Positions 43,184 to 51,932 of a stretch of DNA of 64,000 bases are shown here, in pieces; position 1 is the first letter of the stretch, and each line of letters starts with the position of its first letter. Source of the DNA: an uncultured Actinomycetes bacterium (GTDB taxonomy: Bacteria; Actinomycetota; Acidimicrobiia; Acidimicrobiales; RAAP-2); contig CAIQPR010000013.1 in NCBI GenBank assembly GCA_903873775.1, forward strand, positions 1 through 64,000, read 5' to 3'. The notes beneath the pieces are model-generated. The model was not told the origin of the DNA. It made no database searches and was given only the letters and a program-made list of their open reading frames with translations. The position numbers and the translations under genes were made by a program.

Positions 43184-44547
43184 CGAGTCGCCACGCCCGC
43201 ACGCGCAGCAACCGGCCGGAGTTCTTTCTGGCGCTGTGCCTCGTCGTGGCCGTGTTCGTGAGCGTCGTGGGCCACCACAGCGACCGCAATGATCTCGTGC
43301 GGGGACTGAACATCCCCACCTCCGCCGAGTCGACGGCGCTGTACTGCACGGGCATTTCGGGTTCTGCCGGGACCGCGCCGGGCATTGTGACTTTCCTCAA
43401 TACCGACGCCGTCGATCACGTGGTCACCGCGACCGTCGTGCCGAGTCGGGGCACCGGGTTTGTCTCGACATTCTCCGTTCCCGCGCACGGCGTGACGCAG
43501 ATGGTTCCCTCGCAATTTCCGGGTTCGGACTATTACACCGTCAGTGCGCTCATACAGGGCGGTGGTGTGACGGCGTCGGTGTCCTTCGCGCGCAACACCA
43601 CGTCGGTGGTGCCGTGTGTGGGGGAGGGGAGCAACCAGTGGTACGCGTCGGGTCTCTCCACGCGCGTGGGGTCGGACGCCATTCTCTCGATCTACAACCC
43701 GACCGCCGGTGAGGACGTGGTCAACATCACCGCGCTGTCCGCGTCGGGCTTCTCGGCGCCCTCGTCGTGGCAGGGACTCGTCGTCGGCGCACACACGACG
43801 ACCGTCGTAGATCTTGGCGTGAACGTGGTGAACCAGTCGTCGGTCATGATCAATGTCCGAAGTCAACGGGGCGAAGTGGTCGCTGCGGCGTTGGAAGTGG
43901 GGAACGAAGGTCGCACGGCGACGTCGATGCTCTCGGGCGTCGACGAGCCGGCCACGGCAGCGTCGTTTCCGAGCGCCACGACCGAGAACGCGAGTCAGTC
44001 CAACCTCGAAATCGCCAATCCCACGAATCTGCCCGCCATCGTCGCCGTGACCGTCACTCAACCCCCCTACGCGACGCAAACGCTCAACATCAATGTGAAT
44101 TCATTGTCCGTCACCACCCTGCGCGTGTCGCCGTCGAGTGGGGTTCCCGCCGCCGGTCCGGCAGCTCTTTTCGTTCACTCGAGCACGCCCGTCGTCACGA
44201 CCTTGCAGACGACCAGTGGCTCCCAATCCTGGCTCACGAGTCCGACCGACGCCGGAACATCCCAAGCGATGGTCGATGTCACCGGTCAAGGCTTCGCCTC
44301 CGCGGCGGTGGTCAACAGCACGTCATCGGCGGCGCACGTGACGATCTGGTCGACCAACGCGTCCGGCCAACATCAGTCCTCGGTCATCGTCGCCGCGCAC
44401 GCGACGAGGATTCTCTCCGCGTCCGCTCTCCGCGGGTGGACGCAGGGAGCCGCATGGATCCAGTCCGATCAACCCGTCAACATCTCCGCCGTGATCGGTG
44501 GCCCGACCGGTCAGGCCAACACGCAGAACGCGTCAGGTTCCCGGTAG
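43180..44547 (+). CDS. DUF5719-like secreted protein
   Basis: 455 residues. One N-terminal transmembrane segment (about 13-30, FFLALCLVVAVFVSVVG), then a Ser/Thr/Val-rich beta-sandwich extracytoplasmic region with repeating units (VTFLNTDAVDHVVTATVV; LSIYNPTAGEDVVNITAL; LEIANPTNLPAIVAVTVT), suggesting three or more tandem immunoglobulin-like modules. Two Cys occur early (YCTG and VPCVG). DUF5719 proteins accompany the giant GT2 protein in actinobacteria. Coupling by GTGA supports a shared complex; function is unknown. The last 15 bases overlap the convergent ftsH. Confidence 0.72.
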   Translation: MTSRHARTRSNRPEFFLALCLVVAVFVSVVGHHSDRNDLVRGLNIPTSAESTALYCTGISGSAGTAPGIVTFLNTDAVDHVVTATVVPSRGTGFVSTFSVPAHGVTQMVPSQFPGSDYYTVSALIQGGGVTASVSFARNTTSVVPCVGEGSNQWYASGLSTRVGSDAILSIYNPTAGEDVVNITALSASGFSAPSSWQGLVVGAHTTTVVDLGVNVVNQSSVMINVRSQRGEVVAAALEVGNEGRTATSMLSGVDEPATAASFPSATTENASQSNLEIANPTNLPAIVAVTVTQPPYATQTLNINVNSLSVTTLRVSPSSGVPAAGPAALFVHSSTPVVTTLQTTSGSQSWLTSPTDAGTSQAMVDVTGQGFASAAVVNSTSSAAHVTIWSTNASGQHQSSVIVAAHATRILSASALRGWTQGAAWIQSDQPVNISAVIGGPTGQANTQNASGSR

Positions 44548-46539
44548 CGCCGGCGGTTCAAATCCGGCGCTGAGCGACGTCTCGCCGTCTGCAGAGGTCA
44601 TCGGAGGGGTGGCGCGCAGGGCGCTCACCGTCTTCGTCCCGTTCGGGTGCACCGGCTCGCCGTGCGCTTCGTCGATCAATCGAGCGGCCACCTCACCGTC
44701 GATGGTTTCGTTCTCGAGCAGGGCGTGCGCCAACGCGGTCAACCCGCGACGGTGGAGGGTGAGGACTTCAATGGCTCGTGCTTCCTGCTCCCGCAAAATG
44801 CGCTCAACCTCGTCGTCGATGACCTTCGCCGTGACATCGGAGTAATCCCGCGTGTGCACGAGATCCTCACCGAGGAACACCTGCCCATTCGAACCCCAGG
44901 CCATTGGTCCAATCTCCTTGGACATGCCCCACTCGCGCACCATGCGACGCGCGAGCTCGGTGTTGCGCTGGAGGTCGTCGCTGGCACCGGTGGACAAATC
45001 GCCGTACACGAGGAGTTCCGCCACGCGACCGCCCATGCGCATGCACAAGGAGTCCTCAATGTGCTGGCGGGAGTAGATGTGTCGGTCTTCCTCGGGCAGC
45101 GTCATCGTCACACCGAGAGCCATGCCGCGCGGAATGATCGTGATCTTGTGGAGGGCGTCGGCCTTTTCGAGGACGTAGGCGAGCAGAGCGTGGCCCCCCT
45201 CGTGGTACGCAATGCGTTCGCGCTCGTCATCGCGCAGAACGGTGGTGTCTCGCTTCTGACCCATCAACACGCGGTCCCGGGCGGACTCGAAGTCCTCCAT
45301 CGCAATGGACAACGCTTCTCGGCGAACAGCGTGCAGGGCGGCTTCGTTCACGAGATTGGCGAGATCGGCACCGGACATGCCCGGCGTGCCGCGCGCCACC
45401 AGTTCCAGACTGACATCGTCGTCGAGCCGCTTGTTCTTGGCGTGGACGCGAAGAATCGGGAGGCGCTCTTCGTAGTCGGGGAGCGGCACCACGATCTGTC
45501 GGTCGAAGCGACCCGGTCGCAGCAGAGCCTGGTCCAGCACGTCGGGTCGGTTGGTGGCGGCGATGATGACGACACCTTCGGTCGCTTCAAAGCCATCCAT
45601 CTCGCTCAGCATCTGATTGAGAGTCTGTTCACGCTCGTCGTGCCCGCCACCGAGTCCAGCGCCTCGCTTGCGACCGATCGAGTCAATTTCGTCGACGAAA
45701 ATGATGGCCGGCGCTTGCTTGCGCGCGGTCTGGAACAGGTCGCGCACGCGACTCGCGCCAACGCCCACGAACATTTCCATGAAGTCTGAACCCGACACGG
45801 AGAAGAAGGGGACTCCGGCTTCACCGGCCACGGCGCGCGCGAGCAGCGTCTTTCCTGTGCCGGGAGGACCCACGAGCAGAACGCCCTTGGGGATCGTTGC
45901 GCCGATGGCTTTGTAGCGACCCGGCGTCTTGAGGAACTCGACAACCTCGGAGATCTCCTGCTTCACGCCGTCGTATCCCGCCACGTCCGCGAACGTGGTC
46001 GTCGGACGATCCTCGCTGAAGAGCTTGGCCTTGGACCGACCGATGGACATCATGCCGTTCATCTGGCTGCGTGCGGAGCGCATCATGAACCACATCAATC
46101 CACCGAAGAGTCCGATGTAGATCAACCAGGGGAGGATGCTGGAAGTGAAGGTGGACGGATTGGCGAACTTGACGTCGATACCCTCGGCACGTAGCGCGGC
46201 CACGTCTTCCGAGATGACGGGGTCGGGTCCCGTGGTGGTGTAGGACTTGCCATCAATCAGGGTTCCGGTGATTTCGCCCGAACTGTTATTGATGGTTGCA
46301 GAAGCCACCTGCTGCGTCTTGGCGTCCGCCAGGAACTTCGAATACGTGAGAGAGACCGCATTGTTGCTCTTGCCGACGGAACTCACGAGTAGGAGGACCA
46401 AGATGACCGCGACGAGTCCGAGGGCGAGGAAGCGGCGACGAGGATCGGGTGTCGCGGCCCCCCCGGACTTCGGCGTGTTGGGACCCTTGGGCTGGGTCAA
46501 CTTCTTCCACGGTGAATCGTTATTCGGGGGCATCGTCAT
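44533..46539 (-). CDS. ftsH: ATP-dependent zinc metalloprotease FtsH
   Basis: 668 residues. Two N-terminal transmembrane helices (about 37-54 and 134-153) flank an extracytoplasmic loop. AAA domain with Walker A GPPGTGKT (224-231), Walker B FVDEID (281-286), pore loop [14 protein letters not shown], and second region of homology [20 protein letters not shown]; zinc site HEGGH (446-450). It degrades membrane and regulatory proteins. ATG 46539 is preceded by TAGCAT with an 8-nt gap, close to the leaderless pattern; ATG 46533 is an alternative. It stands alone, without the tilS-hpt-ftsH-folE neighbours common elsewhere. Confidence 0.97.
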   Translation of the reverse strand: MTMPPNNDSPWKKLTQPKGPNTPKSGGAATPDPRRRFLALGLVAVILVLLLVSSVGKSNNAVSLTYSKFLADAKTQQVASATINNSSGEITGTLIDGKSYTTTGPDPVISEDVAALRAEGIDVKFANPSTFTSSILPWLIYIGLFGGLMWFMMRSARSQMNGMMSIGRSKAKLFSEDRPTTTFADVAGYDGVKQEISEVVEFLKTPGRYKAIGATIPKGVLLVGPPGTGKTLLARAVAGEAGVPFFSVSGSDFMEMFVGVGASRVRDLFQTARKQAPAIIFVDEIDSIGRKRGAGLGGGHDEREQTLNQMLSEMDGFEATEGVVIIAATNRPDVLDQALLRPGRFDRQIVVPLPDYEERLPILRVHAKNKRLDDDVSLELVARGTPGMSGADLANLVNEAALHAVRREALSIAMEDFESARDRVLMGQKRDTTVLRDDERERIAYHEGGHALLAYVLEKADALHKITIIPRGMALGVTMTLPEEDRHIYSRQHIEDSLCMRMGGRVAELLVYGDLSTGASDDLQRNTELARRMVREWGMSKEIGPMAWGSNGQVFLGEDLVHTRDYSDVTAKVIDDEVERILREQEARAIEVLTLHRRGLTALAHALLENETIDGEVAARLIDEAHGEPVHPNGTKTVSALRATPPMTSADGETSLSAGFEPPALPGT

Positions 46540-46608
46540 TACTTTCCATGCTAGGCCCCGTCTGTCACCTCGTTACCGCGCCGCACCAGACGGGGTGAGA
46601 ACCGTTGT

Positions 46609-46614
46609 TAGCCT
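46609..46614 (+). promoter_or_regulatory. Leaderless -10 element of the CPBP protease gene
   Basis: TAGCCT is followed by exactly 6 nt and then GTG 46621; divergent from ftsH. Confidence 0.6.
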
Positions 46615-46620
46615 GAACGG

Positions 46621-47379
46621 GTGACTACCACCGCACCGCTGGCGACCCCTCGATGGCTGCCGCGCGGGCGTGGGGCCGCCCTGATCATGCTGTGTTTGGG
46701 GGGTTTTATCGCCGGCGAGATCACGGCGCTGCTCTTCGCGATTATTGGGCATTCCTTCAGCGGAACCCACGTGTCCCTCCAGACGATTTCTCACCAGAGC
46801 GAACCACCCCCGTGGTATTTGATTGCGTCCCTCACGGGACTGTGGGTGGGATTTGGCGGTTGTGTCGTGGTGGCGCAGCGGCAGTTCTCCATTTTCCCCT
46901 CACGCGACGTGTTTTCGGCTCGCTGGCGGGACCTGTGGTTCATTCTCCTCGGCGTGGGATGCCAGATCGCGGTGGGCCTCGCCTACCTGCCGTTTCATCT
47001 CCATAACCTCAACGGCCCGACGAACAAGATTTTCGGTGGGGCGCACGGACCGGTCTTCGCGCTCCTCTGTCTGCTCACGGCTCTCGGTGCACCCGTGTTC
47101 GAAGAATTGTTCTTCCGCGGTGCCCTGTTATGTGGTCTGAGCAATCTCATCGCGAATCCCCCCGTCATCGTGTGGAGCCTGTGCGCGATTGCGCTGGACG
47201 GTGTGCTGTTCGGTGTCGCCCACGGCGAGCTCGTGCAGTTGCCGGGTCTCGCGGCCACCGGCATCGTGCTCGCGCTGGTGTACGCACGAACGAAGAGGAT
47301 GCTCCCGAGCATGATCACCCACGCCTCGTTCAACACTCTCGCCGTGCTAAGTCTCGTGGCCCAGCGCGCTCACGGATGA
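46621..47379 (+). CDS. CPBP-family intramembrane glutamic protease (CAAX-protease-like)
   Basis: 252 residues with 6-8 transmembrane helices. The ABI/CPBP active-site motifs are FEELFFRGAL (E-E-x3-R), GVAHGEL and MITHASFN. Members cleave membrane proteins or prenylated peptides, or serve in self-immunity and anti-sigma control. It is coupled (ATGA) to the large membrane protein downstream, so it may process or regulate it (inference). The start is fixed by the leaderless promoter. Confidence 0.88.
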   Translation: MTTTAPLATPRWLPRGRGAALIMLCLGGFIAGEITALLFAIIGHSFSGTHVSLQTISHQSEPPPWYLIASLTGLWVGFGGCVVVAQRQFSIFPSRDVFSARWRDLWFILLGVGCQIAVGLAYLPFHLHNLNGPTNKIFGGAHGPVFALLCLLTALGAPVFEELFFRGALLCGLSNLIANPPVIVWSLCAIALDGVLFGVAHGELVQLPGLAATGIVLALVYARTKRMLPSMITHASFNTLAVLSLVAQRAHG

Positions 47380-49709
47380 TGCGACAGCGACTCGCGTGGT
47401 GGACGCCACAACGGCTGGCCAACCTCGCTGTCATCGGCGTGGTGTGGCTCATCACGCTCGCCGCCCTGCACCCGTCGCTTCTCCTTCAGAACACGCTGGA
47501 GACGGGCGGCGACACGGGATCGCACGTCGCGACGGCCGCGTATCTGCGCGGCAATCTCGGCTCACTGACCTTGACGTCGTGGTATCCGGGGTGGTTTGAC
47601 GGATTCCCGAGCTATTCGTATTACTTCGTGCTGCCGGATCTTCTCGCAGCTCTCGGAAGTTACGTGGCGGGATTCGCCGTCGCCTTCAAGCTCGCCACCA
47701 TCTTGGGCTCCTTGCTCATGCCGCTGGCCGCATTCACCATGGCCAAGTTGTTCGGTGCCCGCGACCCGATTCCCGCCGCCCTGGCTGCGGCGACGCTGCC
47801 GTTTCTTTTTGATCCCGCCTTCACCATCGACGGTGGCAACCTGTATTCGACGTTGGCGGGCGAGTATTCATTTTCCTTGTCCCTCGCACTCTCGCTCATC
47901 ACCATTGGCTTGTTCGCCCGGGGGGTTCGCACGGGGCGCGGTCGCTGGACGGCGGCGGTGTTCTTAAGTTTGACCTTGGCGGCGCACCTGCTGCCGTGGA
48001 TGTTCGCCCTCGGCGTGATTGCTCTGCTCGTGGTGTTGGAGCTGCTGGGCCGCCACGGTGCCTTCGACCGTGATCGCCCGCCTCTCGGTCGACACGACGG
48101 ACGACGCGCGATCTGGTTTGCCGCGTCCGCGGGTGCACTCAGCCTCGCGCTGTCGGCGTGGTGGCTGTGGCCCTTCGCCACCTCGCAGCAGTACACGACC
48201 TCAATGGGATACACGAACGATGCGGTCTCGACGTTCCACGAGATCTTCACCAAGCTCGGCTTCTACAACGCACAGGGTGGTGTTGGCTCGGACCGCGTGG
48301 TGATTTGTCTGGCCGCCATTGCCTTGGTTCTGTCCTTTATCCTGAAGGACCGCCTGGGCATCGTGGTGTCTCTGTCGGCGGTCTTGGCGCTGATCGCGTT
48401 CATGGTGGATCCCCAAAGCGTCCTGTGGAATGAACGTCTCGTGCCGTTCTGGTTCATGTCCGTGTATCTCTCCGCGGGGTGGCTCGTCGGGGTCGTGCTG
48501 CGCGCGGGGGCTCGAGGACTCGCCCAGCTGCGCCGCGGCGCCGAGACATCGGCGGGGACCTTCGTACGTCAATGGACAGTGTGGGGAACCTTGTCGCTCG
48601 CGGTGCTCGCACCAGCCGTCGTCTTGCCGGGTACGTCCGACGGCTTCCTCGCGACGGCGGTCGGCATTACACCGGGGTCGAATCAGGTGTCGAACTGGGC
48701 CGCGTGGAATTTCTCCGGTTACGAAGGCAAAGGCGCCGCGTGGGTGGAGTACCACTCGATCATGACCATGATGGCCGACGTTGGTCACCGTGACGGATGT
48801 GGCCAAGCCATGTGGCAGTACGACCCCTCGGAGAGTCGATTCGGTACCACGATGGCTCTCATGTTGATGCCCTACTGGACCAACAACTGCATTGGTTCCA
48901 TGGAGGGCCTCTACTTCGAATCGTCCGCGACGACGCCCTATCACTTCCTCAATCAATCCGAATTGAGCGTCACGCCGAGCAATCCCGTCGTCGGGCTCGA
49001 CTACAGCACGGGCGTGAATTTGGACCTCGGCATTTCTCATCTCCAAATGCTCGGCGTGCGCTACTACGTCGCCTTTAGCCCGTCGATCATTCGCCAAGCC
49101 AACGCGGACCCGCGTCTCACCCTGGTGGCGTCAACCAGGACCTTTGCGAGCAGTGGAGCCACGTGGCGCGTGTACCTCATCCACTCGTCGCCCGTGGTGG
49201 AGGGAGTCTCGTACGAGCCGAACGTCGTGGCCGGACTCGAGAGTCGAGTGTCCTGGCTGGACGCGAATCAGTCGTGGTGGCTCTCGCCGTCACAGTGGCC
49301 GACATTGCTCGCCGACAGTGGACCATCCTCGTGGCCGCACGTGAACTCACCCTCTCATCTTCGACGAGTCCGGGTCGCTCACGTGCGCGTCACTGACGTC
49401 GTGCAACACGACACGTCGCTCTCCTTCCACGTCGATCGCGTCGGCGTGCCCGTCGAGGTCAAGGTGTCGTATTTTCCACGGTGGCACGTGACCGGAGGGC
49501 AGGGTCCGTACCGGGTGAGTCCCAACATGATGGTTGTCATTCCGACGTCGCACGACGTCTCCTTGAACTACGGAAGCTCGCCGCAAGTCACCGGCGGCAA
49601 TGTCATCACCGACATTGCGGTGATCGCATTGTTGGTGGCGCTGTGGCGCCGACGTCCGTGGCGTCGTCCTAGGGCTGCGGTGCGACAAGCGACAATTGAC
49701 GAGCAATAG
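47376..49709 (+). CDS. Large PTPS-related / GT-C-like membrane protein
   Basis: 777 residues. About 11-12 transmembrane helices in the first 450 residues, then an extracytoplasmic domain (about 450-740) and a final helix (NVITDIAVIALLVALW). The first periplasmic loop contains TGGDTGSHVATAAYLR, with an acidic pair typical of GT-C enzymes, and there are aromatic-rich YPGWFDGFPSYSYYFVLPDL and FSLSLALSLI stretches as in the 6-pyruvoyl-tetrahydropterin-synthase-related membrane family. Probably a polyprenyl-sugar-dependent glycosyltransferase or glycan assembly protein (inference). ATG 47376 overlaps the CPBP stop; ATG 47379 is an alternative. The 3' end overlaps convergent cysC by 41 bases. Confidence 0.72.
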   Translation: MMRQRLAWWTPQRLANLAVIGVVWLITLAALHPSLLLQNTLETGGDTGSHVATAAYLRGNLGSLTLTSWYPGWFDGFPSYSYYFVLPDLLAALGSYVAGFAVAFKLATILGSLLMPLAAFTMAKLFGARDPIPAALAAATLPFLFDPAFTIDGGNLYSTLAGEYSFSLSLALSLITIGLFARGVRTGRGRWTAAVFLSLTLAAHLLPWMFALGVIALLVVLELLGRHGAFDRDRPPLGRHDGRRAIWFAASAGALSLALSAWWLWPFATSQQYTTSMGYTNDAVSTFHEIFTKLGFYNAQGGVGSDRVVICLAAIALVLSFILKDRLGIVVSLSAVLALIAFMVDPQSVLWNERLVPFWFMSVYLSAGWLVGVVLRAGARGLAQLRRGAETSAGTFVRQWTVWGTLSLAVLAPAVVLPGTSDGFLATAVGITPGSNQVSNWAAWNFSGYEGKGAAWVEYHSIMTMMADVGHRDGCGQAMWQYDPSESRFGTTMALMLMPYWTNNCIGSMEGLYFESSATTPYHFLNQSELSVTPSNPVVGLDYSTGVNLDLGISHLQMLGVRYYVAFSPSIIRQANADPRLTLVASTRTFASSGATWRVYLIHSSPVVEGVSYEPNVVAGLESRVSWLDANQSWWLSPSQWPTLLADSGPSSWPHVNSPSHLRRVRVAHVRVTDVVQHDTSLSFHVDRVGVPVEVKVSYFPRWHVTGGQGPYRVSPNMMVVIPTSHDVSLNYGSSPQVTGGNVITDIAVIALLVALWRRRPWRRPRAAVRQATIDEQ

Positions 49710-50211
49710 TCATTGCCACGTCGAGCGGTGACGCCGACTCGGTAGAGACCCGGACATCTGGCGCCACCGGCTCCTCATAGGGATCATCAATGCCCGTCAT
49801 CTGGTGACGTTCACCCGCCCGCGCCTGGCGATAGAGCGCCTTGGGATCGCGCGCTTCACAGACGGACAACGGCGTGGCGAGATAGACCTCGGCGAAGGGG
49901 GCGTGAGCGCTCTCGTGTCGCTCGCGGACGGCCGCTCGTGCACTCGCGCGCGGTGAGATCAACGACACGATCACCACGACGCCTTGCGTATTGAGAAGTA
50001 AAGATATTTCACCCGCGCGACGAACATTCTCGTCGCGGTCGGCCGCGCTGAAGCCGAGGTCGCGACTGAGACCTCCACGTAAGTCGTCGCCGTCAATCAG
50101 GACGACGGTATGCCCGGCGTTCGCGAGAAGTTCACGTAACGCCGTCGCGGACGTGGTCTTGCCGGCGCCGGAGAGTCCGGTGAGCCAAAGAGTGTGACCG
50201 CGCGTAGACAC
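49669..50211 (-). CDS. cysC: Adenylyl-sulfate (APS) kinase
   Basis: 180 residues. It phosphorylates APS to PAPS. P-loop LTGLSGAGKTTSA, then LIDGDDLRGGLSRDLGFSAADRDENVRR and FAEVYLATPLSVCEARDPKALYRQARAG, all CysC signatures. No ATP sulfurylase or PAPS reductase lies nearby, so PAPS might serve sulfation of surface glycans rather than assimilation (inference). The start is chosen at GTG 50211, 7 nt after the -10-like TACGGT; TTG 50241 and GTG 50220 are alternatives. It overlaps the PTPS-related gene at the 3' end and diverges from the phosphomannomutase gene. Confidence 0.93.
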   Translation of the reverse strand: MSTRGHTLWLTGLSGAGKTTSATALRELLANAGHTVVLIDGDDLRGGLSRDLGFSAADRDENVRRAGEISLLLNTQGVVVIVSLISPRASARAAVRERHESAHAPFAEVYLATPLSVCEARDPKALYRQARAGERHQMTGIDDPYEEPVAPDVRVSTESASPLDVAMTIARQLSLVAPQP

Positions 50212-50265
50212 GCGAGACACCGTAGTTGACGTGACAATCAACCCGGCGTCGCTATGGGGCGCGAG

Positions 50266-50271
50266 TAGGCT
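50266..50271 (+). promoter_or_regulatory. -10 element of the phosphomannomutase gene
   Basis: TAGGCT lies 8 nt before GTG 50280, giving an almost leaderless transcript. A GTG at 50274 is too close to serve as a start for this promoter. Confidence 0.45.
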
Positions 50272-50279
50272 GAGTGGTC

Positions 50280-51635
50280 GTGGACACCTCGGCAGTATTC
50301 AAGGCGTACGACATCCGGGGTACCTATCCTGATCAAATTGACGAGCGAATGTTGCGTGCCGTCGGCAGCGCCTTCGCCACTTTCGTGGGCACCGATCACA
50401 TCGTCGTGGCGCGCGATATGCGCCCGTCGGGCGTCACGTTGGCGGCAGCATTCGCCGAGGGGGCGCGTGCCGTCGGCGTGCGAGTGACGGATCTCGGCCT
50501 TGCGAGCACCGACTTTCTCTACTTCGCCGCCGGCTACCTCGACGCACCGGGCGCGATGTTCACGGCCTCGCACAATCCCGCGCAGTACAACGGGATCAAG
50601 TTGTGCCTCGCCGGCGCCAAGCCCATCGGGACCGATACGGGTCTGCGCGACATTGAAGCGCTGACACACCAGTTCTACGAGCACCCCGCGGAGGGACCGC
50701 TCGCTCCCGCTGACGAGCAGGACATCAAGGCGGACTGGGTGCGCCACGTTCACTCCTTCATCAATGTCGACAGTCTGCGCCCCCTCAAGATCGTGGCCGA
50801 CACCGCGAACGGTATGGGCGGACTCATCGCCCCGCTGGTGTTTGCCGGCCTGCCCTTCGAGCTCGACATTCTCTATCCCGAACTCGACGGAACCTTCCCG
50901 AACCACCCCGCGGACCCGATCCAGCCGGAGAACCTTGTTGATCTGCAGCGTCGTGTGCTGGAGACGGGAGCGGACATCGGTCTCGCCTTCGACGGTGACG
51001 CCGACCGCGTGTTCCTGATCGACGAGAAGGCCCAGTTGATCTCGGGCTCCACCACCACCGCGATGGTCGCCCAAGTCATGCTCGAGCGCAATCCTGGTGC
51101 GACCATCCTCTACAACCTCATCTGCTCCAAGGCCGTCCCCGAAGTGATTGCGGAGAACGGCGGAGTGGGGATTCGCACGAGAGTCGGCCACAGTTACATC
51201 AAGTCCGTCATGGCGGACAGTGGCGCGATTTTCGGTGGCGAACACTCGGGTCACTACTACTTCCGCGATAATTACCGCGCGGACTCCGGCATCATCACTG
51301 CGATGGTCGTCCTCGAATTGCTGAGTCGTCACACCGAGCCGTTGTCGCAGGTCGTGGCGCCCTTCCAGCGTTACGCCGCGTCGGGAGAAATCAATACCAC
51401 CGTCGCGAACCCTCCGGCCACGGTGGACAAGGTGGCCGCCCTTCTCGCGGCCCGTGGTGATGCCACCGACCTTCTCGACGGCTTGACCGTGGACTACGGC
51501 GACTGGTGGTTCAACCTGCGCCCGTCGAACACTGAGCCCCTTCTCCGACTCAACGTGGAAGCTCGCACGCCCGAGGAGTGCGCAGGTCGCGTCGCTGATG
51601 TTCTCGAGATTGTTCGCGAAGCGCAAGGAGACTGA
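50280..51635 (+). CDS. manB: Phosphomannomutase / phosphoglucomutase
   Basis: 451 residues. Alpha-D-phosphohexomutase: start FKAYDIRGTYPDQI, phosphoserine loop FTASHNPAQYNGIK, metal loop AFDGDADRVFLID, sugar-binding GGEHSGHYYFRD, and phosphate-binding FNLRPSNTEPLLRLN. It makes mannose-1-phosphate for the GDP-mannose pyrophosphorylase at 30721. It is followed one base later by the Trm112-like gene, the same pair as next to manB in mycobacteria. Confidence 0.93.
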   Translation: MDTSAVFKAYDIRGTYPDQIDERMLRAVGSAFATFVGTDHIVVARDMRPSGVTLAAAFAEGARAVGVRVTDLGLASTDFLYFAAGYLDAPGAMFTASHNPAQYNGIKLCLAGAKPIGTDTGLRDIEALTHQFYEHPAEGPLAPADEQDIKADWVRHVHSFINVDSLRPLKIVADTANGMGGLIAPLVFAGLPFELDILYPELDGTFPNHPADPIQPENLVDLQRRVLETGADIGLAFDGDADRVFLIDEKAQLISGSTTTAMVAQVMLERNPGATILYNLICSKAVPEVIAENGGVGIRTRVGHSYIKSVMADSGAIFGGEHSGHYYFRDNYRADSGIITAMVVLELLSRHTEPLSQVVAPFQRYAASGEINTTVANPPATVDKVAALLAARGDATDLLDGLTVDYGDWWFNLRPSNTEPLLRLNVEARTPEECAGRVADVLEIVREAQGD

Positions 51636-51636
51636 C

Positions 51637-51864
51637 GTGGCCCTCGACGCACTGCTACTGAGCATCCTGGAAGATCCCGAGGATCACGCGGAGTTGCTCT
51701 ACATCGAGCACGCCGAGATTCTCTACAACCCTCGTCGCCGCGTGGCCTATGCGGTGCGCGACAACATTCCCGTCATGCTGCCGGACGAAGCGACACCCGT
51801 GAGTGACGAACAGCACGACGCGTACGCGAACGATCCGACCGCGGTCCGCACGGGCGCCCCGTAG
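51637..51864 (+). CDS. Trm112-like (UPF0434) small protein
   Basis: 75 residues. Typical core LLLSILEDPEDHAELLYIEH and ILYNPRRRVAYAVRDNIPVMLPDEA. Eukaryotic and archaeal Trm112 proteins are activators of methyltransferases; the bacterial role is unclear. The usual zinc Cys positions are not conserved here (L-x-D-P instead of C-P). GTG 51637 has AAGGAG 6 nt upstream. It is followed by a strong terminator. Confidence 0.88.
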   Translation: MALDALLLSILEDPEDHAELLYIEHAEILYNPRRRVAYAVRDNIPVMLPDEATPVSDEQHDAYANDPTAVRTGAP

Positions 51865-51884
51865 AACGATGCGACAGACGTCAT

Positions 51885-51920
51885 AAAAAAAGCCCCCGGG
51901 ACATCCCGGGGGCTTTTTTT
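51885..51920. terminator. Strong bidirectional intrinsic terminator
   Basis: Stem GCCCCCGGG-ACAT-CCCGGGGGC (51892-51913, 9 bp, extendable by an A-T pair) is flanked by seven A (51885-51891) and seven T (51914-51920). It ends both the manB/Trm112 transcript (+) and the thiolase transcript (-). It is the only textbook intrinsic terminator I noticed in the window. Confidence 0.95.
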
Positions 51921-51932
51921 ATGCGCGGCTCG

